Positions 20,567 to 32,689 are shown, counted from the first letter of the stretch. The stretch: 64,000 nucleotides of DNA from Staphylococcus argenteus (GCF_000236925.1 NC_016941.1:2492566-2556565); one strand, 5' to 3'. The notes: a model not told the origin generated them from the sequence alone. Program-made: numbers and translations.

Positions 20567-21472
<906 letters not shown>

Positions 21473-21555
21473 TCAACGTCATTTTAACACTAATTAGAAC
21501 GCCTTCATAGTGTCATTGAGTATGTAATTATTTCTTGGGAAATTTGATTTAATTA

Positions 21556-21600
21556 TAAAAAACAGGCTTACTTCATATAATTTATGAAATAAACCTGTCA
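21556..21600 (-). terminator. fnbB terminator
   Basis: ACAGGcTTAcTTCATA pairs with TATGAAaTAAaCCTGT (21562-21599), followed by TTTTTT on the minus strand. It is nearly identical to the fnbA terminator, so it was duplicated with the gene. Confidence 0.8.
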
Positions 21601-21612
21601 ATTTCGGATTGA

Positions 21613-24525
21613 TTATGCTTTATTATTCTTTTTATTTCTACGTAATAATGCTAAACCTAGAATGCTGAATAATCCGCCGAAAAACATGCCTTTATTTGTT
21701 GATTCTTCACTACCTGTTTGTGGCAATTCCTTTTGATCCACTTGTTTAGGTTGTTGTGCTTTTGCTGGCGTAACTGTTTTAACCTTTTCATTGATTTCAA
21801 TGACAGGTGTTACTACCTTACCTTGTTCCACTGGTTTAGAAGGCTTTTTAGGTTCTTCTTTTGCAGGTGGTACTGGTTTACCAGGTTCAGTTGGTACCTC
21901 TGGCGTTGGCGGTGTTGGTACTTCCGGCTCACTTGGTACTTCTGGTGTCGGTGGCGTTGGCTTACCTGGTTCACTTGGCACTTCTGGCGTTGGTGGTGTC
22001 GGTGTTTCCGGCTCACTTGGCACGTCCGGTGTCGGTGGTGTTGGTGGTACAACTGGAGGGGTTGTATCTTCTTCAATCGTTTGTTGTCCTTTGTTTTGGC
22101 CACTCACTTTTGGAAGTGTGTCCTCTTCAAAATCAACACTATTGTGTCCACCAAATTGGTAACTTGGCTTATCTTTATTTGTATCTTCTTCAATCATTTC
22201 ATTGTGCTTATTGAATCCGTGAATATGTGGCACACTGTCAAAGTCAATATCAATGATGTTACCGCCTTGTTCATACTTAGGTTTGTCTTCTTCTGTATCT
22301 TCCTCGAATGACTGATCACCTTTATTTTGACCTTGAATTTGCGGTACACTATCGAAATCGATATCTACGATATTGCCGCCTTGCTCATATTTAGGTTTGT
22401 CTTCTTCTGTATCTTCCTCGAATGACTGGTTACCGCTATTTTGGCCACCTTCATAACCTAATTCGCTTTTAATATCAACATGACTGTTTTCTTCGATTTC
22501 TTCAATGATGCCATAGTTACCATGACCATTTTCAGTACCTAATCCAGAATGAGAAATATGATGATTGTTTTCAGTGATTTCCTCGATTGGACCTTGTGCT
22601 TGACCATGCTCTTCAGGTAATTCATCCACTAATTCGATAAGGTTACTTTCAGTTGTATACTCTTTTGTATCTTCAACTGTTGTATGGTCGCTAACTGCGC
22701 CAGTCACAATGCCTTTTGTAGACTCTTCATCAAATTCTACTAAGTTAGACTCAGTTGTAATTTGACCGCCACCTGGATTTGTATCTTCTTCATACTCAAC
22801 TACATCAGCGTGATGTTTTGAATTTTCATGCGTCGATTCTTCAAAATCCACATGAATAGAATCTTCTTCAGTTTCTACAACACCTTCAGCATGACCTTCT
22901 GCACCTTCAACAGCAGTGTGGTATTCAAAGTCAATTGGTTTAGAGTCGTTACTTTCTTCAATTGTACCAGTCAATTCGTGCTTCTCGTCAGGTTGCTTTG
23001 ATGTAAAATCAAGTTCGATAGGATTGCCACGTTCTATTATAGGATCATTTGGTTTATCTTTACCTTCGCCTTTAGCGTTATTAGAGTAAAATGCAACGCC
23101 GTTATTCCAAGTTAATTGAACTGGATAATATGAATAATACGGATAATATGGGTAGTATTTATGATATCCTGAAAGATGTGTTCGGAAATTTAGATCCTTA
23201 GCATTTTGATCATATTCACCTTCATATTTAATTACATATTCTTTCGAATTATCTAGATCACTAAAGTTCAAAGAATAGCCACCATCTCCTGTGTAACTTA
23301 AATTTACTTTGTTAGTCACATCTTCAAATTTGTTTGCATCATCAAGCTTTGCATAAACACTTTCGGCTAACTCATCTGAACCAATGTGTTTATAAACTTT
23401 AACTGTTGGATTATTAGCATTTTGTTTATATCCAGCTGTTACTTGACCAGTTACTGTCACAGAAGTTAACGACTGGTTGTTAGGTTTCACGTACGCAAAA
23501 TGGCTAAATTTTCCATCTTCTTTATTCAAGGTATCAATTCGACCATTAACAGTAACACCCATTCTATCTTTAACACCGTCTAAGTATTTAATATTAAACT
23601 CTTTTTCAATCGTTTTATCACCTAGTGTTACTTCTACTTTTTGCTTCCCTTGTTTTGTTACAGTTGTCGGATCAATAAATAGGTTTAAACTTAATTCAGC
23701 CATTAAATCTTTTTTGTTAGTTATATAATCTGTGAATGTATAACGGATTTTACGCTCATTTATAACTTCGCCAATTGCCATAACTTTATCTTCTGTTGCA
23801 CTTTTTATTTCCGGAACTTTACGTAATGTTGAAATACCATGTGTTTCAACATTATTACTTAATGTGAAATCAAAGTAGTCCCCCTGTTTTATATCTTCAC
23901 CGAATTTCCATTTGTATTTTAAAGTTACTCTTTGCGCATTATGAGGATTAACAACATTTGTATCTTGGTTATGCCCTACTATTTCACTACCTGCTTCTAC
24001 TGTAACTTTATTTGTTACATCCGAACCAGTCGTCTTAACTTCTTTCTCCACTACTTCTTTACCTGCAACTTCTGAAACGTCAGCCGCTCTCTTCATTCTT
24101 GGTTTAATTTCTGAAGCGCTTCTTTGTTGAGCTGAATCAACTTGAGTTCCTGTAGTTTCTTTATCAGCAGCTTTTTCCAATGTTAAATCAATTTGTGATT
24201 TTATTTCAGATTCTACTTTAGGTGCTTGTACAGTTTTTGGTGCTTCTTCTGTTGTTACTTGAGTTGATTTTGATGGTTGTTCAGTTGATGTCGCGCTGTA
24301 CGATTGTGTTTCATCTATTGTATTAACGTTATTTGTAGTTGTTTGTTGTTCACTTGCTTTGTTTTCAGTAGCTGAATTCCCATTTCCCTCTACTGTTGTA
24401 CTATTTTGTTCTGATGCTGCAGCTTCTTTATCTTGTCCCATTCCAACAACGATCATTGTTCCTAAGAATACTGATGCTGCTCCCAATTTATGTTTCCTTA
24501 TGCCGTATCTAAGATTGCTTTTCAC
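21613..24525 (-). CDS. fnbB: Fibronectin-binding protein B
   Basis: A 970-aa LPXTG adhesin. The GTG at 24525 is chosen as start (AGGGAG 9 nt upstream; protein begins [13 protein letters not shown]). Order: YSIRK-like signal ([16 protein letters not shown]), N1 spacer, N2-N3 fibrinogen/elastin-binding A domain (about 160-510), disordered fibronectin-binding repeats with the GG..(V/I)DIDFDSVP and [13 protein letters not shown] motifs, Pro-rich repeats ([12 protein letters not shown]), LPQTG, hydrophobic helix, RRNKKNNKA. The repeats capture fibronectin by a tandem beta-zipper and bridge to integrin alpha5beta1. The sorting motif reads LPQTG, not the usual LPETG. Compared with fnbA the A domain differs, while the repeat region is almost identical in DNA. 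Confidence 0.95.
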   Translation of the reverse strand: MKSNLRYGIRKHKLGAASVFLGTMIVVGMGQDKEAAASEQNSTTVEGNGNSATENKASEQQTTTNNVNTIDETQSYSATSTEQPSKSTQVTTEEAPKTVQAPKVESEIKSQIDLTLEKAADKETTGTQVDSAQQRSASEIKPRMKRAADVSEVAGKEVVEKEVKTTGSDVTNKVTVEAGSEIVGHNQDTNVVNPHNAQRVTLKYKWKFGEDIKQGDYFDFTLSNNVETHGISTLRKVPEIKSATEDKVMAIGEVINERKIRYTFTDYITNKKDLMAELSLNLFIDPTTVTKQGKQKVEVTLGDKTIEKEFNIKYLDGVKDRMGVTVNGRIDTLNKEDGKFSHFAYVKPNNQSLTSVTVTGQVTAGYKQNANNPTVKVYKHIGSDELAESVYAKLDDANKFEDVTNKVNLSYTGDGGYSLNFSDLDNSKEYVIKYEGEYDQNAKDLNFRTHLSGYHKYYPYYPYYSYYPVQLTWNNGVAFYSNNAKGEGKDKPNDPIIERGNPIELDFTSKQPDEKHELTGTIEESNDSKPIDFEYHTAVEGAEGHAEGVVETEEDSIHVDFEESTHENSKHHADVVEYEEDTNPGGGQITTESNLVEFDEESTKGIVTGAVSDHTTVEDTKEYTTESNLIELVDELPEEHGQAQGPIEEITENNHHISHSGLGTENGHGNYGIIEEIEENSHVDIKSELGYEGGQNSGNQSFEEDTEEDKPKYEQGGNIVDIDFDSVPQIQGQNKGDQSFEEDTEEDKPKYEQGGNIIDIDFDSVPHIHGFNKHNEMIEEDTNKDKPSYQFGGHNSVDFEEDTLPKVSGQNKGQQTIEEDTTPPVVPPTPPTPDVPSEPETPTPPTPEVPSEPGKPTPPTPEVPSEPEVPTPPTPEVPTEPGKPVPPAKEEPKKPSKPVEQGKVVTPVIEINEKVKTVTPAKAQQPKQVDQKELPQTGSEESTNKGMFFGGLFSILGLALLRRNKKNNKA

Positions 24526-25142
24526 TATAATATTCTCCCTCAAATGTAAAATTCATTTATTTTTTAAACTCAATAAATGCAATTTTATATTGTTCGGATT
24601 TTAAAATCAATGCGAAAACTCGAGTTAATAAAAAGTTAAGATTATCATTAACTTTATGAATATTGATATTTTTATTATTTAGAATACATCATTATATTGC
24701 ATGCAAACAGTCTGAAACCATTGATATAACAGTCTTGTATTTTTTATACTTAATTTTCAAATTAAATTCTATTTCATCTAATTTAAAACAATATACTAAA
24801 ATCTACGTAATAGTCGCCTGTACATTCCGATATGTAATCTTCACTGAAACGCCTTTCATCACATTGAAATCACCGCTATATTTTTTATATCGTTCGTATT
24901 TTAAGTATTTCCAACAAATACACAGTGAATAACAGTCGTATTTCGCGACAATATTTTGTCATTGTCGAAAATTGCATTCAGTTAATAATTAGATTGAACA
25001 AATATGTATCATTTTTCACCATAAGGTTTATTTTTGAATGCTGATTTCACTTTCAAATTTGTTTTTCTCGAGATTTTAACCACTAAAATAATTATTAAGA
25101 ATATCTACTTCTTTATTTTTTATTAGAAAACTTAATTCAAAT
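24526..25142 (-). promoter_or_regulatory. fnbB upstream region, duplicated copy of fnbA promoter
   Basis: The region upstream of fnbB (to about 24960) aligns with the region upstream of fnbA (28346-28740): the same ATTGTTCGG, GTTAATAAAAAGTTAA, CATCTAATTTAAAACAATATAC and GAAACGCCTTTCAT blocks recur in order. Promoter elements should lie here. From about 24960 to 25142 I see nothing recognisable. Confidence 0.6.
24624..24639 (+). promoter_or_regulatory. SaeR-type direct repeat upstream of fnbB
   Basis: GTTAA-N6-GTTAA matches the SaeR consensus exactly. It is on the plus strand, opposite to the gene it presumably controls, about 100 bp upstream of the start codon. The same motif stands at the same place upstream of fnbA. 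SaeRS is a known activator of fnbA. Confidence 0.6.
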
Positions 25143-25184
25143 GAAAAACAGGCTTACTTCATATAATCTATGAAATAAACCCGT
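25143..25184 (-). terminator. fnbA terminator
   Basis: The stem ACAGGcTTAcTTCATA/TATGAAaTAAaCCcGT is a near copy of the fnbB terminator; TTTTT follows on the minus strand. Confidence 0.78.
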
Positions 25185-25198
25185 TATTTTTTGATTCA

Positions 25199-28100
25199 TT
25201 ATGCTTTGTTATTCTTTTTGTTTCTACGTAATAATGCTAAACCTAGAATACCGAATAGCCCACCGAAAAGCATACCTTTGTTTGTTGATTCTTCACTACC
25301 TGTTTGTGGCAATTCCTTTTGATCCACTTGTTTAGGTTGTTGTGCTTTTACTGGCGTAACTGTTTTAACCTTTTCATTGATTTCAATAACAGGTGTTACT
25401 ACCTTACCTTGTTCCACTGGTTTAGAAGGCTTTTTAGGTTCTTCTTTTGCAGGTGGTACTGGTTTACCTGGCTCAGATGGTACTTCTGGCGTTGGTGGTG
25501 TTGGTGTCTCTGGCTCACTTGGTACTTCTGGCGTTGGTGGTGTTGGTTTTTCCGGCTCACTTGGCACGTCCGGTGTTGGTGGTGTTGGTTTTTCCGGCTC
25601 ACTTGGTACTTCTGGTGTTGGTGGCGTTGGTTTTTCCGGCTCACTCGGTACTTCTGGTGCTGGTGGTGTTGGTGTCTCCGGCTCACTCGGTACTTCTGGT
25701 GTCGGTGGTGTTGGTGGTACGATTGGAGGCGTTGTATCTTCTTCAATCGTTTGTTGTCCTTTGTTTTGGCCACTCACTTTTGGAAGTGTGTCCTCTTCAA
25801 AATCAACACTATTGTGTCCACCAAATTGGTAACTTGGCTTATCTTTATTTGTATCTTCTTCAATCATTTCATTGTGCTTATTGAATCCGTGAATATGTGG
25901 CACACTGTCAAAGTCAATATCAATGATGTTACCGCCTTGTTCATACTTAGGTTTGTCTTCTTCTGTATCTTCCTCGAATGACTGATCACCTTTATTTTGA
26001 CCTTGTATTTGCGGTACACTATCGAAATCGATATCTACGATATTGCCGCCTTGCTCATATTTAGGTTTGTCTTCTTCTGTATCTTCCTCGAATGACTGGT
26101 TACCGCTATTTTGGCCACCTTCATAACCTAATTCACTCTTAATATCAACATGACTATTTTCTTCAATTTCTTCAATGATGCCATAGTTACCATGACCATT
26201 TTCAGTACCTAATCCAGAATGAGAAATATGATGATTGTTTTCAGTGATTTCCTCGATTGGACCTTGTGCTTGACCATGCTCTTCAGGTAATTCATCCACT
26301 AATTCGATAAGATTACTTTCAGTTGTATATTCTTTCGTATCTTCAACTGTAGTGTGATCACTAATTGCACCTGTCACAATACCTTTTGTAGACTCTTCAT
26401 CAAATTCTACTAAGTTAGACTCAGTTGTAATTTGACCGCCACCTGGATTTGTATCCTCTTCATATTCAACAACATCAGCATGATGTTTTGAATTTTCATG
26501 CGTTGATTCTTCAAAATCAATTGGATTCGATTCTTCAGATGATTCAGTATATCCTTCAAGGTGCCCCGCTTCACTATCCACAGCAGTATGGTAGTCGATG
26601 TCTAAAATTGACGAATCAGTTTCTTCTATTGTTTCAATGTATCCATCAACATAACCGCCTTCACCATCTATTGCTGTGTGGTAATCAATGTCAAGGGTTG
26701 ATGAATCTGTTTCTTCTTCAACGGTAGTTACTAAATTCTTATCATATTGTCCTGTAACAGTTTCAGTAAGAGTATCTTCTTTATACTCAAAATCATTATT
26801 TTGAATAATTTGTCCATTTTTACCATTGCCATCAGCTTTATTGCTATATAAAACTAATCCATTATCCCAAGTTAATTGATAGCTATTATAATAATAACCA
26901 TAACGTGGTTCAGGATATCCAAACATTTGTGTTCTAAAATTCACTTCGTTTGCGTCCTTTAAATATTCACCTGAATAATGAATTACATACGACTTATCTA
27001 ATTTATCCAAATTCAATGTGTAATTTCCATTTTTATACACTGTTAATTTACTTTGCATTTCATTAGTTACATCTTTATATTTACTGGTATCTGATGCGTC
27101 TAAGTAAACACTTTGCGGAAGTTCTTTACCATCATTTGATACTTCATAAATTTTCACAGTTGGATTTTTACCATTTGGATTACTTCCATCAGTAACAGTC
27201 CCAGAAACTGTAACAGTTCCTAATTTAAATTGATTTAAAGGTTTAACATAAGCCACATGTGTAAATTTACTCTTCGCTTTATCAAATGTCTCTATTGAAC
27301 CATTCACATTAGCATAATATGTTCCCACACCATTTTTATACTCTATTTTTAAATTCTTCTCAGTTTTAGAACCATTTAATGAAGATGTAACTTTTTCTTC
27401 TCCATTACTTTGAAATGTTTTTGGATCAATAAATAAATTAATTTCTAAATTTGCTGTTACCTCTACTTTATGTTCAACATCATTAGTGAAAGTGTATCTA
27501 ATCTTACCATCTTCTAAAATTTTGCCTGTTGCCATGACAACAGATCCATTTTTGATATCTGGTACTTTTCTAGCTGTTGAAACTCCATAGGTATTTACAT
27601 TATTTGATAATGTAAAATCAAAGTAATCGCCTCTTTTTAACCCATCTTCGAACTTTAATTTGTATTTTAATACCGCTCTTTGACCTGCATGAGGTTCTAC
27701 TTTATTTGTATTATTATGTCCTTCGATAGAGCTTTCAGTCACTGTAACTTTACTTGTCACATCTGTACCCGTTTCCATTTTCGCGTCACTAGTATCCTTA
27801 GCTTCCACAACATCTGCTGATCTTGTCACACGTGGTTTGCTTTCTGCTGCTCTTGGCTGTGCAACTTCTACTTGAGTTTCTGCCACTTGATTTTGTGTAG
27901 ACTTTTTCGGTGTTAAATCTACTTGTTTTTGATCTCCGTTATTTTCTTGAGGTTTCGCCGTTTCCTTAACTTGAGGTTTCGCTTCTTCCTTAATTCGCTC
28001 TTCTTTGACTGTTTCTACATTAGCAGTTTGTACATTTTGTGGTGCTTCTACCGCTTTTGGTGCTACTTCTGATGTTACTTGTGTTGCGTTTGATGGTTGT

Positions 28101-28345
28101 TCTGTTGATGTTGTGCTATATGTTTGTGTTCCATCTATATTATTAACATTATTTGTAGTTGTTTGTTGTTCACTTGATTTATTATCAGTAGTTGAATTCC
28201 CATTTTCTTCTACTGCTGTAGTATTTTTTTCTGATGCCGCTGCTTCTTTATCTTGTCCCATGCCAACAACGATCATTGTTCCTAAAAATACTGATGCTGC
28301 GCCCAATTTATGTTTCCTTATGCCGTACCTAAGACTGTTTTTCAC
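25199..28345 (-). CDS. fnbA: Fibronectin-binding protein A
   Basis: A 1048-aa LPXTG adhesin that binds fibrinogen, elastin and fibronectin and promotes host-cell invasion. The start is GTG at 28345 with AGGGAG upstream. Order: [16 protein letters not shown] signal, N1 (rich in Thr/Glu/Gln), N2-N3 A domain (about 190-520), fibronectin-binding repeats including additional units absent from FnBPB ([32 protein letters not shown]), Pro-rich repeats (seven PTPP/PSEP units), LPQTG, hydrophobic helix and RRNKKNNKA. Its 3' half matches fnbB almost base for base, indicating gene conversion. Regulation: the SaeR repeat upstream, SarA/agr by family knowledge. Confidence 0.95.
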   Translation of the reverse strand: MKNSLRYGIRKHKLGAASVFLGTMIVVGMGQDKEAAASEKNTTAVEENGNSTTDNKSSEQQTTTNNVNNIDGTQTYSTTSTEQPSNATQVTSEVAPKAVEAPQNVQTANVETVKEERIKEEAKPQVKETAKPQENNGDQKQVDLTPKKSTQNQVAETQVEVAQPRAAESKPRVTRSADVVEAKDTSDAKMETGTDVTSKVTVTESSIEGHNNTNKVEPHAGQRAVLKYKLKFEDGLKRGDYFDFTLSNNVNTYGVSTARKVPDIKNGSVVMATGKILEDGKIRYTFTNDVEHKVEVTANLEINLFIDPKTFQSNGEEKVTSSLNGSKTEKNLKIEYKNGVGTYYANVNGSIETFDKAKSKFTHVAYVKPLNQFKLGTVTVSGTVTDGSNPNGKNPTVKIYEVSNDGKELPQSVYLDASDTSKYKDVTNEMQSKLTVYKNGNYTLNLDKLDKSYVIHYSGEYLKDANEVNFRTQMFGYPEPRYGYYYNSYQLTWDNGLVLYSNKADGNGKNGQIIQNNDFEYKEDTLTETVTGQYDKNLVTTVEEETDSSTLDIDYHTAIDGEGGYVDGYIETIEETDSSILDIDYHTAVDSEAGHLEGYTESSEESNPIDFEESTHENSKHHADVVEYEEDTNPGGGQITTESNLVEFDEESTKGIVTGAISDHTTVEDTKEYTTESNLIELVDELPEEHGQAQGPIEEITENNHHISHSGLGTENGHGNYGIIEEIEENSHVDIKSELGYEGGQNSGNQSFEEDTEEDKPKYEQGGNIVDIDFDSVPQIQGQNKGDQSFEEDTEEDKPKYEQGGNIIDIDFDSVPHIHGFNKHNEMIEEDTNKDKPSYQFGGHNSVDFEEDTLPKVSGQNKGQQTIEEDTTPPIVPPTPPTPEVPSEPETPTPPAPEVPSEPEKPTPPTPEVPSEPEKPTPPTPDVPSEPEKPTPPTPEVPSEPETPTPPTPEVPSEPGKPVPPAKEEPKKPSKPVEQGKVVTPVIEINEKVKTVTPVKAQQPKQVDQKELPQTGSEESTNKGMLFGGLFGILGLALLRRNKKNNKA

Positions 28346-28444
28346 TATAATAATCTCCCTTTAAATGTAAAATTCATTAATTTTTTCAATTCAATAAATG
28401 CAATTCTATATTGTTCGGTTTTTAAAAGCAATGCAAAAACTCAA

Positions 28445-28460
28445 GTTAATAAAAAGTTAA
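28445..28460 (+). promoter_or_regulatory. SaeR-type direct repeat upstream of fnbA
   Basis: A second exact GTTAA-N6-GTTAA, 100 bp upstream of the fnbA start and on the opposite strand, in the conserved duplicated promoter block. Confidence 0.6.
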
Positions 28461-28750
28461 GATTGTCATTAATTTTATGTTAATTTAGAATTTTATCATT
28501 TGTTAAACGGCTATAAATTGTACGCAAACCATTCAAATAGCTTGGTAATAAAGGGTTTGTATTTTTTATACTCACTTTTTAAATTAAATTCATTATCATC
28601 TAATTTAAAACAATATACTAAAACACTCATAATAATCGCCTGTACAATACATACTTAATCGGACTTTGAAACGCCTTTCATTACATCAAAACAACCAATA
28701 TACTTTTTATATCGTTCGGTTTTTGACTCTTTTGAATGATTTTATCCATA

Positions 28751-28801
28751 AAAATAAACGTGTTTTAAGACAATCCAATACAATTGCCCAAAAACACGTT
28801 T
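28751..28801 (-). terminator. gntP terminator
   Basis: AAACGTGTTTT (28756-28766) pairs perfectly with AAAACACGTTT (28791-28801); on the minus strand the stem continues into TATTTTT. Confidence 0.75.
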
Positions 28802-28814
28802 ACTTAATATTTAG

Positions 28815-30173
28815 TTAAACAAATAAGCTAATAAATAATATAAAGATGATACCTGAAACTGAAATAATCGTTTCTAACAATGACCATGTAAGGAATGTTT
28901 CTTTTACAGTTAAACCAAAATATTCTTTAAACATCCAAAATCCTGCATCGTTCACATGAGACAAAATCACACTACCTGCACCAATCGCAAGTACGACTAA
29001 TGCTACATTTACATCTGATGATTGTAATAAGGGTAAGACAATACCTGTAGTTGAAATCGCAGCTACTGTGGCTGAACCTAACGCGATACGTAATACTGCA
29101 GCAACAATCCATGCTAGTAAAATCGGCGACATCTCTGTACCTTCAAACATTTTAGCAATCGTATTGCCGACACCACCGTCAATTAATACTTGTTTAAATG
29201 TACCGCCACCACCAATAATTAATAACATCATGCCGATTGGATAAATAGCATTTGTGACTGATTCCATAATATGATTCATCTTGCGCTTTCTCATTAAGCC
29301 CATCGTAACGATTGCAAACAATACTGCTATCAACATCGCAGTTCCAGCAGTGCCTACCATATAAACGATAGATTCAAATAGATTCGTAGGTTTGGCGTTT
29401 CCTGTCACAAGTTGTGTAATTGTAGAAAACAACATCAATATAACTGGCAATGTTGCAGTTAATAAACTCACACCAAATCCTGGCATCTCTTCGTCTGTAA
29501 ATTCTTTTTGTGCGCCTAACGCTGAAATATCTCCTTCACGCGTATATGCAGATGGAATCATTTTTTGTGCAACTTTATTAAAAATTGGACCTGCAATGAG
29601 TGTAACCGGAATGGCAATAATCATACCGTATAGTAATACATCACCTACATTGGCTTTTAATTCTTTTGCGATAACAACTGGACCAGGATGCGGTGGTAAA
29701 AACCCGTGTGTCACTGATAAAGCTGTTACCATAGGTAGCCCTAGCTTTAATACAGAAACATTCGCGCGTTTTGCCACTGTAAATACTAATGGAATCAGTA
29801 ATACTAGACCGACTTCGAAGAATAATGCAATACCGACGATAAAGGCTGCAACAAGCATTGCCCATTGCACATGTTTTTGTCCGAATTTTTGAATCAATGT
29901 ATCCGCAATTCGTGTTGCACCACCCCCATCAGCAAGTAATTTACCAAGGATGGCACCTAATCCGAAAATCAGTGCAATATGCCCAAGCGTACTGCCCATT
30001 CCTTTCTCAATCGTTTCCATAATTTTAGTCAATGGTATCCCAAGCATTAACGCTGTAATTATAGATGTAATGATTAATGATATAAATGTGTTTAATTTAA
30101 ATCCAATGATTAATACTAATAAAATAACTATACCTAGTACAACACTGATTAAAGGCCATATTTCGTTGAACAT
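28815..30173 (-). CDS. gntP: Gluconate permease GntP
   Basis: A 452-aa polytopic membrane protein of the GntP family that imports gluconate with protons. It has about 12-14 hydrophobic segments and the family blocks LGAILGKLLADGGGATRIADTL and HGFLPPHPGPVVIAKEL. AGAGGGGAATGTC upstream supports the start. It is the last gene of the gntR-gntK-gntP operon, 115 nt after gntK, and supplies the substrate for that kinase. Control should come from the GntR operator and cre upstream of gntR. Confidence 0.9.
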   Translation of the reverse strand: MFNEIWPLISVVLGIVILLVLIIGFKLNTFISLIITSIITALMLGIPLTKIMETIEKGMGSTLGHIALIFGLGAILGKLLADGGGATRIADTLIQKFGQKHVQWAMLVAAFIVGIALFFEVGLVLLIPLVFTVAKRANVSVLKLGLPMVTALSVTHGFLPPHPGPVVIAKELKANVGDVLLYGMIIAIPVTLIAGPIFNKVAQKMIPSAYTREGDISALGAQKEFTDEEMPGFGVSLLTATLPVILMLFSTITQLVTGNAKPTNLFESIVYMVGTAGTAMLIAVLFAIVTMGLMRKRKMNHIMESVTNAIYPIGMMLLIIGGGGTFKQVLIDGGVGNTIAKMFEGTEMSPILLAWIVAAVLRIALGSATVAAISTTGIVLPLLQSSDVNVALVVLAIGAGSVILSHVNDAGFWMFKEYFGLTVKETFLTWSLLETIISVSGIIFILFISLFV

Positions 30174-30288
30174 GACATTCCCCTCTTTCTCTTTTCAATA
30201 GAATGTAATACTGCCGTCACGCATTTACACCGCATCATATACAGTGGTCATTGCCCAACAACAAATCTAAGATGCTCGAGTTACATGG

Positions 30289-31842
30289 TTATTGTGTTTT
30301 ATTTTCAGTCAAATGTTGACGTTGAAAATCTGAAATTTGTTCATAATTCTCTGTTAGAGAACGACTTAAATTGATGAAAATGGATACAAGATCTTGGTAA
30401 ATAGCTACATTTTCTTCAATTGGTGTATGGTTGTTTGTGGCGCCTACCATTGATGCAACAATTGAGAAGTCTTCAATTTCTCCAAGCGCTTTAAGTCCGA
30501 GTACACATGCTCCTAAACATGAACTTTCATAACTTTCTGGGACTACTAATTGTGTATCAAATATATCCGCCATCATTTGACGCCATACTTCACTTTTCGC
30601 AAAGCCTCCCGTCGCTTTAATCATCTTAGGCGTTTCGTTCATCACTTCAACTAGCGCGAGATACACGGTATATAAATTGTAGAGTACACCTTCTAATGCC
30701 GCACGAATCATATGTTCTTTTTTATGAGATAAAGTCAAACCGAAATACGATCCCCTTGCATCTGCGTTCCATAGTGGTGCACGTTCCCCAGCTAAATATG
30801 GGTGGAAAATCAAACCTTCAGAGCCTGGTTTGACGCGCTTAGCAATTTGAGTTAAAACGTCATATGGATCTACACCTAGACGTTTCGCAGTTTCAACTTC
30901 ACTCGCTAGCAACTCATCTCGTAACCATCTCAATACAACACCACCATTATTCACTGGACCACCAATTACATAATGATCCTCTGTTAAGACGTAACAAAAT
31001 ATTCTTCCTTTGTAATCTGTACGTGGTTTATCTATTACAGTACGAATCGCTCCAGAGGTACCAATTGTGACAGCCACTTCTCCTTTGCCAACACTGTTGA
31101 CACCTAAATTAGAAAGCACGCCATCGCTAGCACCAATAACAAACGGTGTATCTTCATTAAGTCCCATTAATGTCGCATAGCGTTTCTTCATACCTTTCAT
31201 CACATAAGTTGTTGGCACTAATTCTGGCAACATTTCCCGGGAAATACCCAGCAGCTCTAATGTTTCAACATCCCAACCTAATGATTCTAAGTTGAACATT
31301 CCTGTTGCAGAAGCCATTGAATAATCTATGATATATGTATCAAATAGTTGATAGAAAATGTATGTCTTAATATCTGCAAACTTGGCAGTACGTTGAAACA
31401 CATCTTGCCATTCATGTTTCATCCAAAAAATCTTTGCTAATGGCGACATTGGATGAATCGGTGTACCTGTACGTTGATAAATCGCATTTCCGTCATAATC
31501 TTCATTAATTAATGTCGCATATTTTGCTGCACGGTTGTCTGCCCATGTTATATTATTTGTTAACCTTTGATGCTGTTCATCCATCGCAATTAAACTATGC
31601 ATTTGTGCACTAAATGATACAAACTTAATGTCATCTTTATTAATTTTAGACTCTCTCATAACATATTTAATCGTCATTAATACTGCATCAAATAATTCAT
31701 CTGGATTTTCTTCTGAGACATCAACATTCGGTGTATGCAGTTCATAACCAATTTGATGTTTCATTATGAATGTTCCATTTTCATCGTATAAGACTGATTT
31801 AGTACTTGTCGTTCCTATATCGACACCAATCATGTATTTCAT
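30289..31842 (-). CDS. gntK: Gluconate kinase GntK (FGGY family)
   Basis: A 517-aa cytoplasmic FGGY-type sugar kinase that converts gluconate to 6-phosphogluconate, feeding the pentose phosphate pathway. Motifs: N-terminal phosphate loop GVDIGTTSTKSVLYDENG, the GASDGVLSNLGVNSVGKGE block with VTIGTSGAIR, and the C-terminal ATGGFAKSEVWRQMMADIFD adenosine-binding stretch. AAGAAGGATTTGTA upstream fits the start. It lies 24 nt downstream of gntR and upstream of gntP in a single operon, as in Bacillus subtilis. Confidence 0.92.
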   Translation of the reverse strand: MKYMIGVDIGTTSTKSVLYDENGTFIMKHQIGYELHTPNVDVSEENPDELFDAVLMTIKYVMRESKINKDDIKFVSFSAQMHSLIAMDEQHQRLTNNITWADNRAAKYATLINEDYDGNAIYQRTGTPIHPMSPLAKIFWMKHEWQDVFQRTAKFADIKTYIFYQLFDTYIIDYSMASATGMFNLESLGWDVETLELLGISREMLPELVPTTYVMKGMKKRYATLMGLNEDTPFVIGASDGVLSNLGVNSVGKGEVAVTIGTSGAIRTVIDKPRTDYKGRIFCYVLTEDHYVIGGPVNNGGVVLRWLRDELLASEVETAKRLGVDPYDVLTQIAKRVKPGSEGLIFHPYLAGERAPLWNADARGSYFGLTLSHKKEHMIRAALEGVLYNLYTVYLALVEVMNETPKMIKATGGFAKSEVWRQMMADIFDTQLVVPESYESSCLGACVLGLKALGEIEDFSIVASMVGATNNHTPIEENVAIYQDLVSIFINLSRSLTENYEQISDFQRQHLTENKTQ

Positions 31843-31866
31843 TACAAATCCTTCTTTCTATTCCTT

Positions 31867-32547
31867 TTAATTTAACCAAAACCCTCCAACATCTTTACCA
31901 ACATCGTCAAAATTCAAATGAAACGCTTCTTTTAAAATTTGACCATCATATTGTTCCACTGCATCAATAAATACTTGGTGATTATGATGAATACGTTCAA
32001 AATCTTGTGGATTTTGTTGCATACGCTGACGCATTGAAGTTAAAACGAGTGACATCATCACAGGCTTCAAATGATTCCAAAATGAATTTAAGTATTGATG
32101 ATTTGATGCTTTAATTAATGTTTCGTGAAATTCAAAATCATGTTTGGTAAATGATTCTGCATCTTCAAATTTCACTGCCACCTTCATCATTTCAAGTTGT
32201 TTCTTCATTTCTTTGACGATAGGTTGTTGGTCTTGATTTTTAATACGTGAAAATGCAAAGGACTCAAGCATTAATCGCAAATCATACATTTCTTTCTTTT
32301 CTTGCTCTCCAAATGGCAGCACGTGTGCACCCATTCTTTCAAGTTGAATAAGTTGATTTTGTTGCAATAATTTAAAAGCATCACGAACTGGCGACCGACT
32401 TACATTAAACTGCTTTGCTATTTGGTTTTCAGTGAGTAACGTTCCTTCAGCTATATGACCGTTCACAATGCCTAATCGTAATTCTGCCGCGATACCTTCA
32501 CCAGTTGTCATTCCTTCCAGCCATTTTTCAGGATAACCGTACGTCAT
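31867..32547 (-). CDS. gntR: Gluconate operon repressor GntR
   Basis: A 226-aa GntR/FadR-subfamily regulator. The N-terminal winged helix (NQIAKQFNVSRSPVRDAFKLLQQNQLI, about 42-68) is followed by a helical FCD ligand domain (HDFEFHETLI, VFIDAVEQYDG). It represses the operon in the absence of gluconate by binding the 18-bp palindrome 26 nt upstream of its own start. GGAGGGG lies before the ATG. It heads gntRKP, so it is autoregulated. Confidence 0.93.
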   Translation of the reverse strand: MTYGYPEKWLEGMTTGEGIAAELRLGIVNGHIAEGTLLTENQIAKQFNVSRSPVRDAFKLLQQNQLIQLERMGAHVLPFGEQEKKEMYDLRLMLESFAFSRIKNQDQQPIVKEMKKQLEMMKVAVKFEDAESFTKHDFEFHETLIKASNHQYLNSFWNHLKPVMMSLVLTSMRQRMQQNPQDFERIHHNHQVFIDAVEQYDGQILKEAFHLNFDDVGKDVGGFWLN

Positions 32548-32572
32548 CTATACCCCTCCACTCCTGCACGAC

Positions 32573-32590
32573 ATACTTGTATACAAGTAT
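32573..32590. promoter_or_regulatory. GntR operator palindrome
   Basis: The perfect 18-bp palindrome ATACTTGTATACAAGTAT is the sequence I know as the B. subtilis gnt operator. It lies between the cre and the gntR start codon. Confidence 0.88.
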
Positions 32591-32611
32591 GTTAATATAG
32601 TTATTTTTCGT

Positions 32612-32626
32612 TTGCAAGCGCTTTCT
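32612..32626. promoter_or_regulatory. CcpA cre site of gntRKP
   Basis: TTGCAAGCGCTTTCT fits the catabolite-responsive element consensus at every defined position (WTGNAANCGNWNNCW). Glucose should repress the operon through CcpA. Confidence 0.8.
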
Positions 32627-32635
32627 TTTAAAAAT

Positions 32636-32689
32636 ATATAAAAAGCGACCATCTCTTTTATTAGCCTTTTAAAGAAGATGATCACTTTT
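32636..32689. terminator. Terminator between gntR promoter and MerR gene
   Basis: Arms AAAGcGAcCATCTcTTT and AAAGAAGATGaTCACTTT pair imperfectly, with T-runs on both sides. It ends the minus-strand MerR gene. Confidence 0.65.

Noticed and set aside
21718..22311. Plus-strand frames opposite the fnbB and fnbA proline-rich repeats (also 25304-25981)
   Set aside because: They are Trp/Cys/Arg-rich translations of the complementary strand of the repeats and show no ribosome-binding site.
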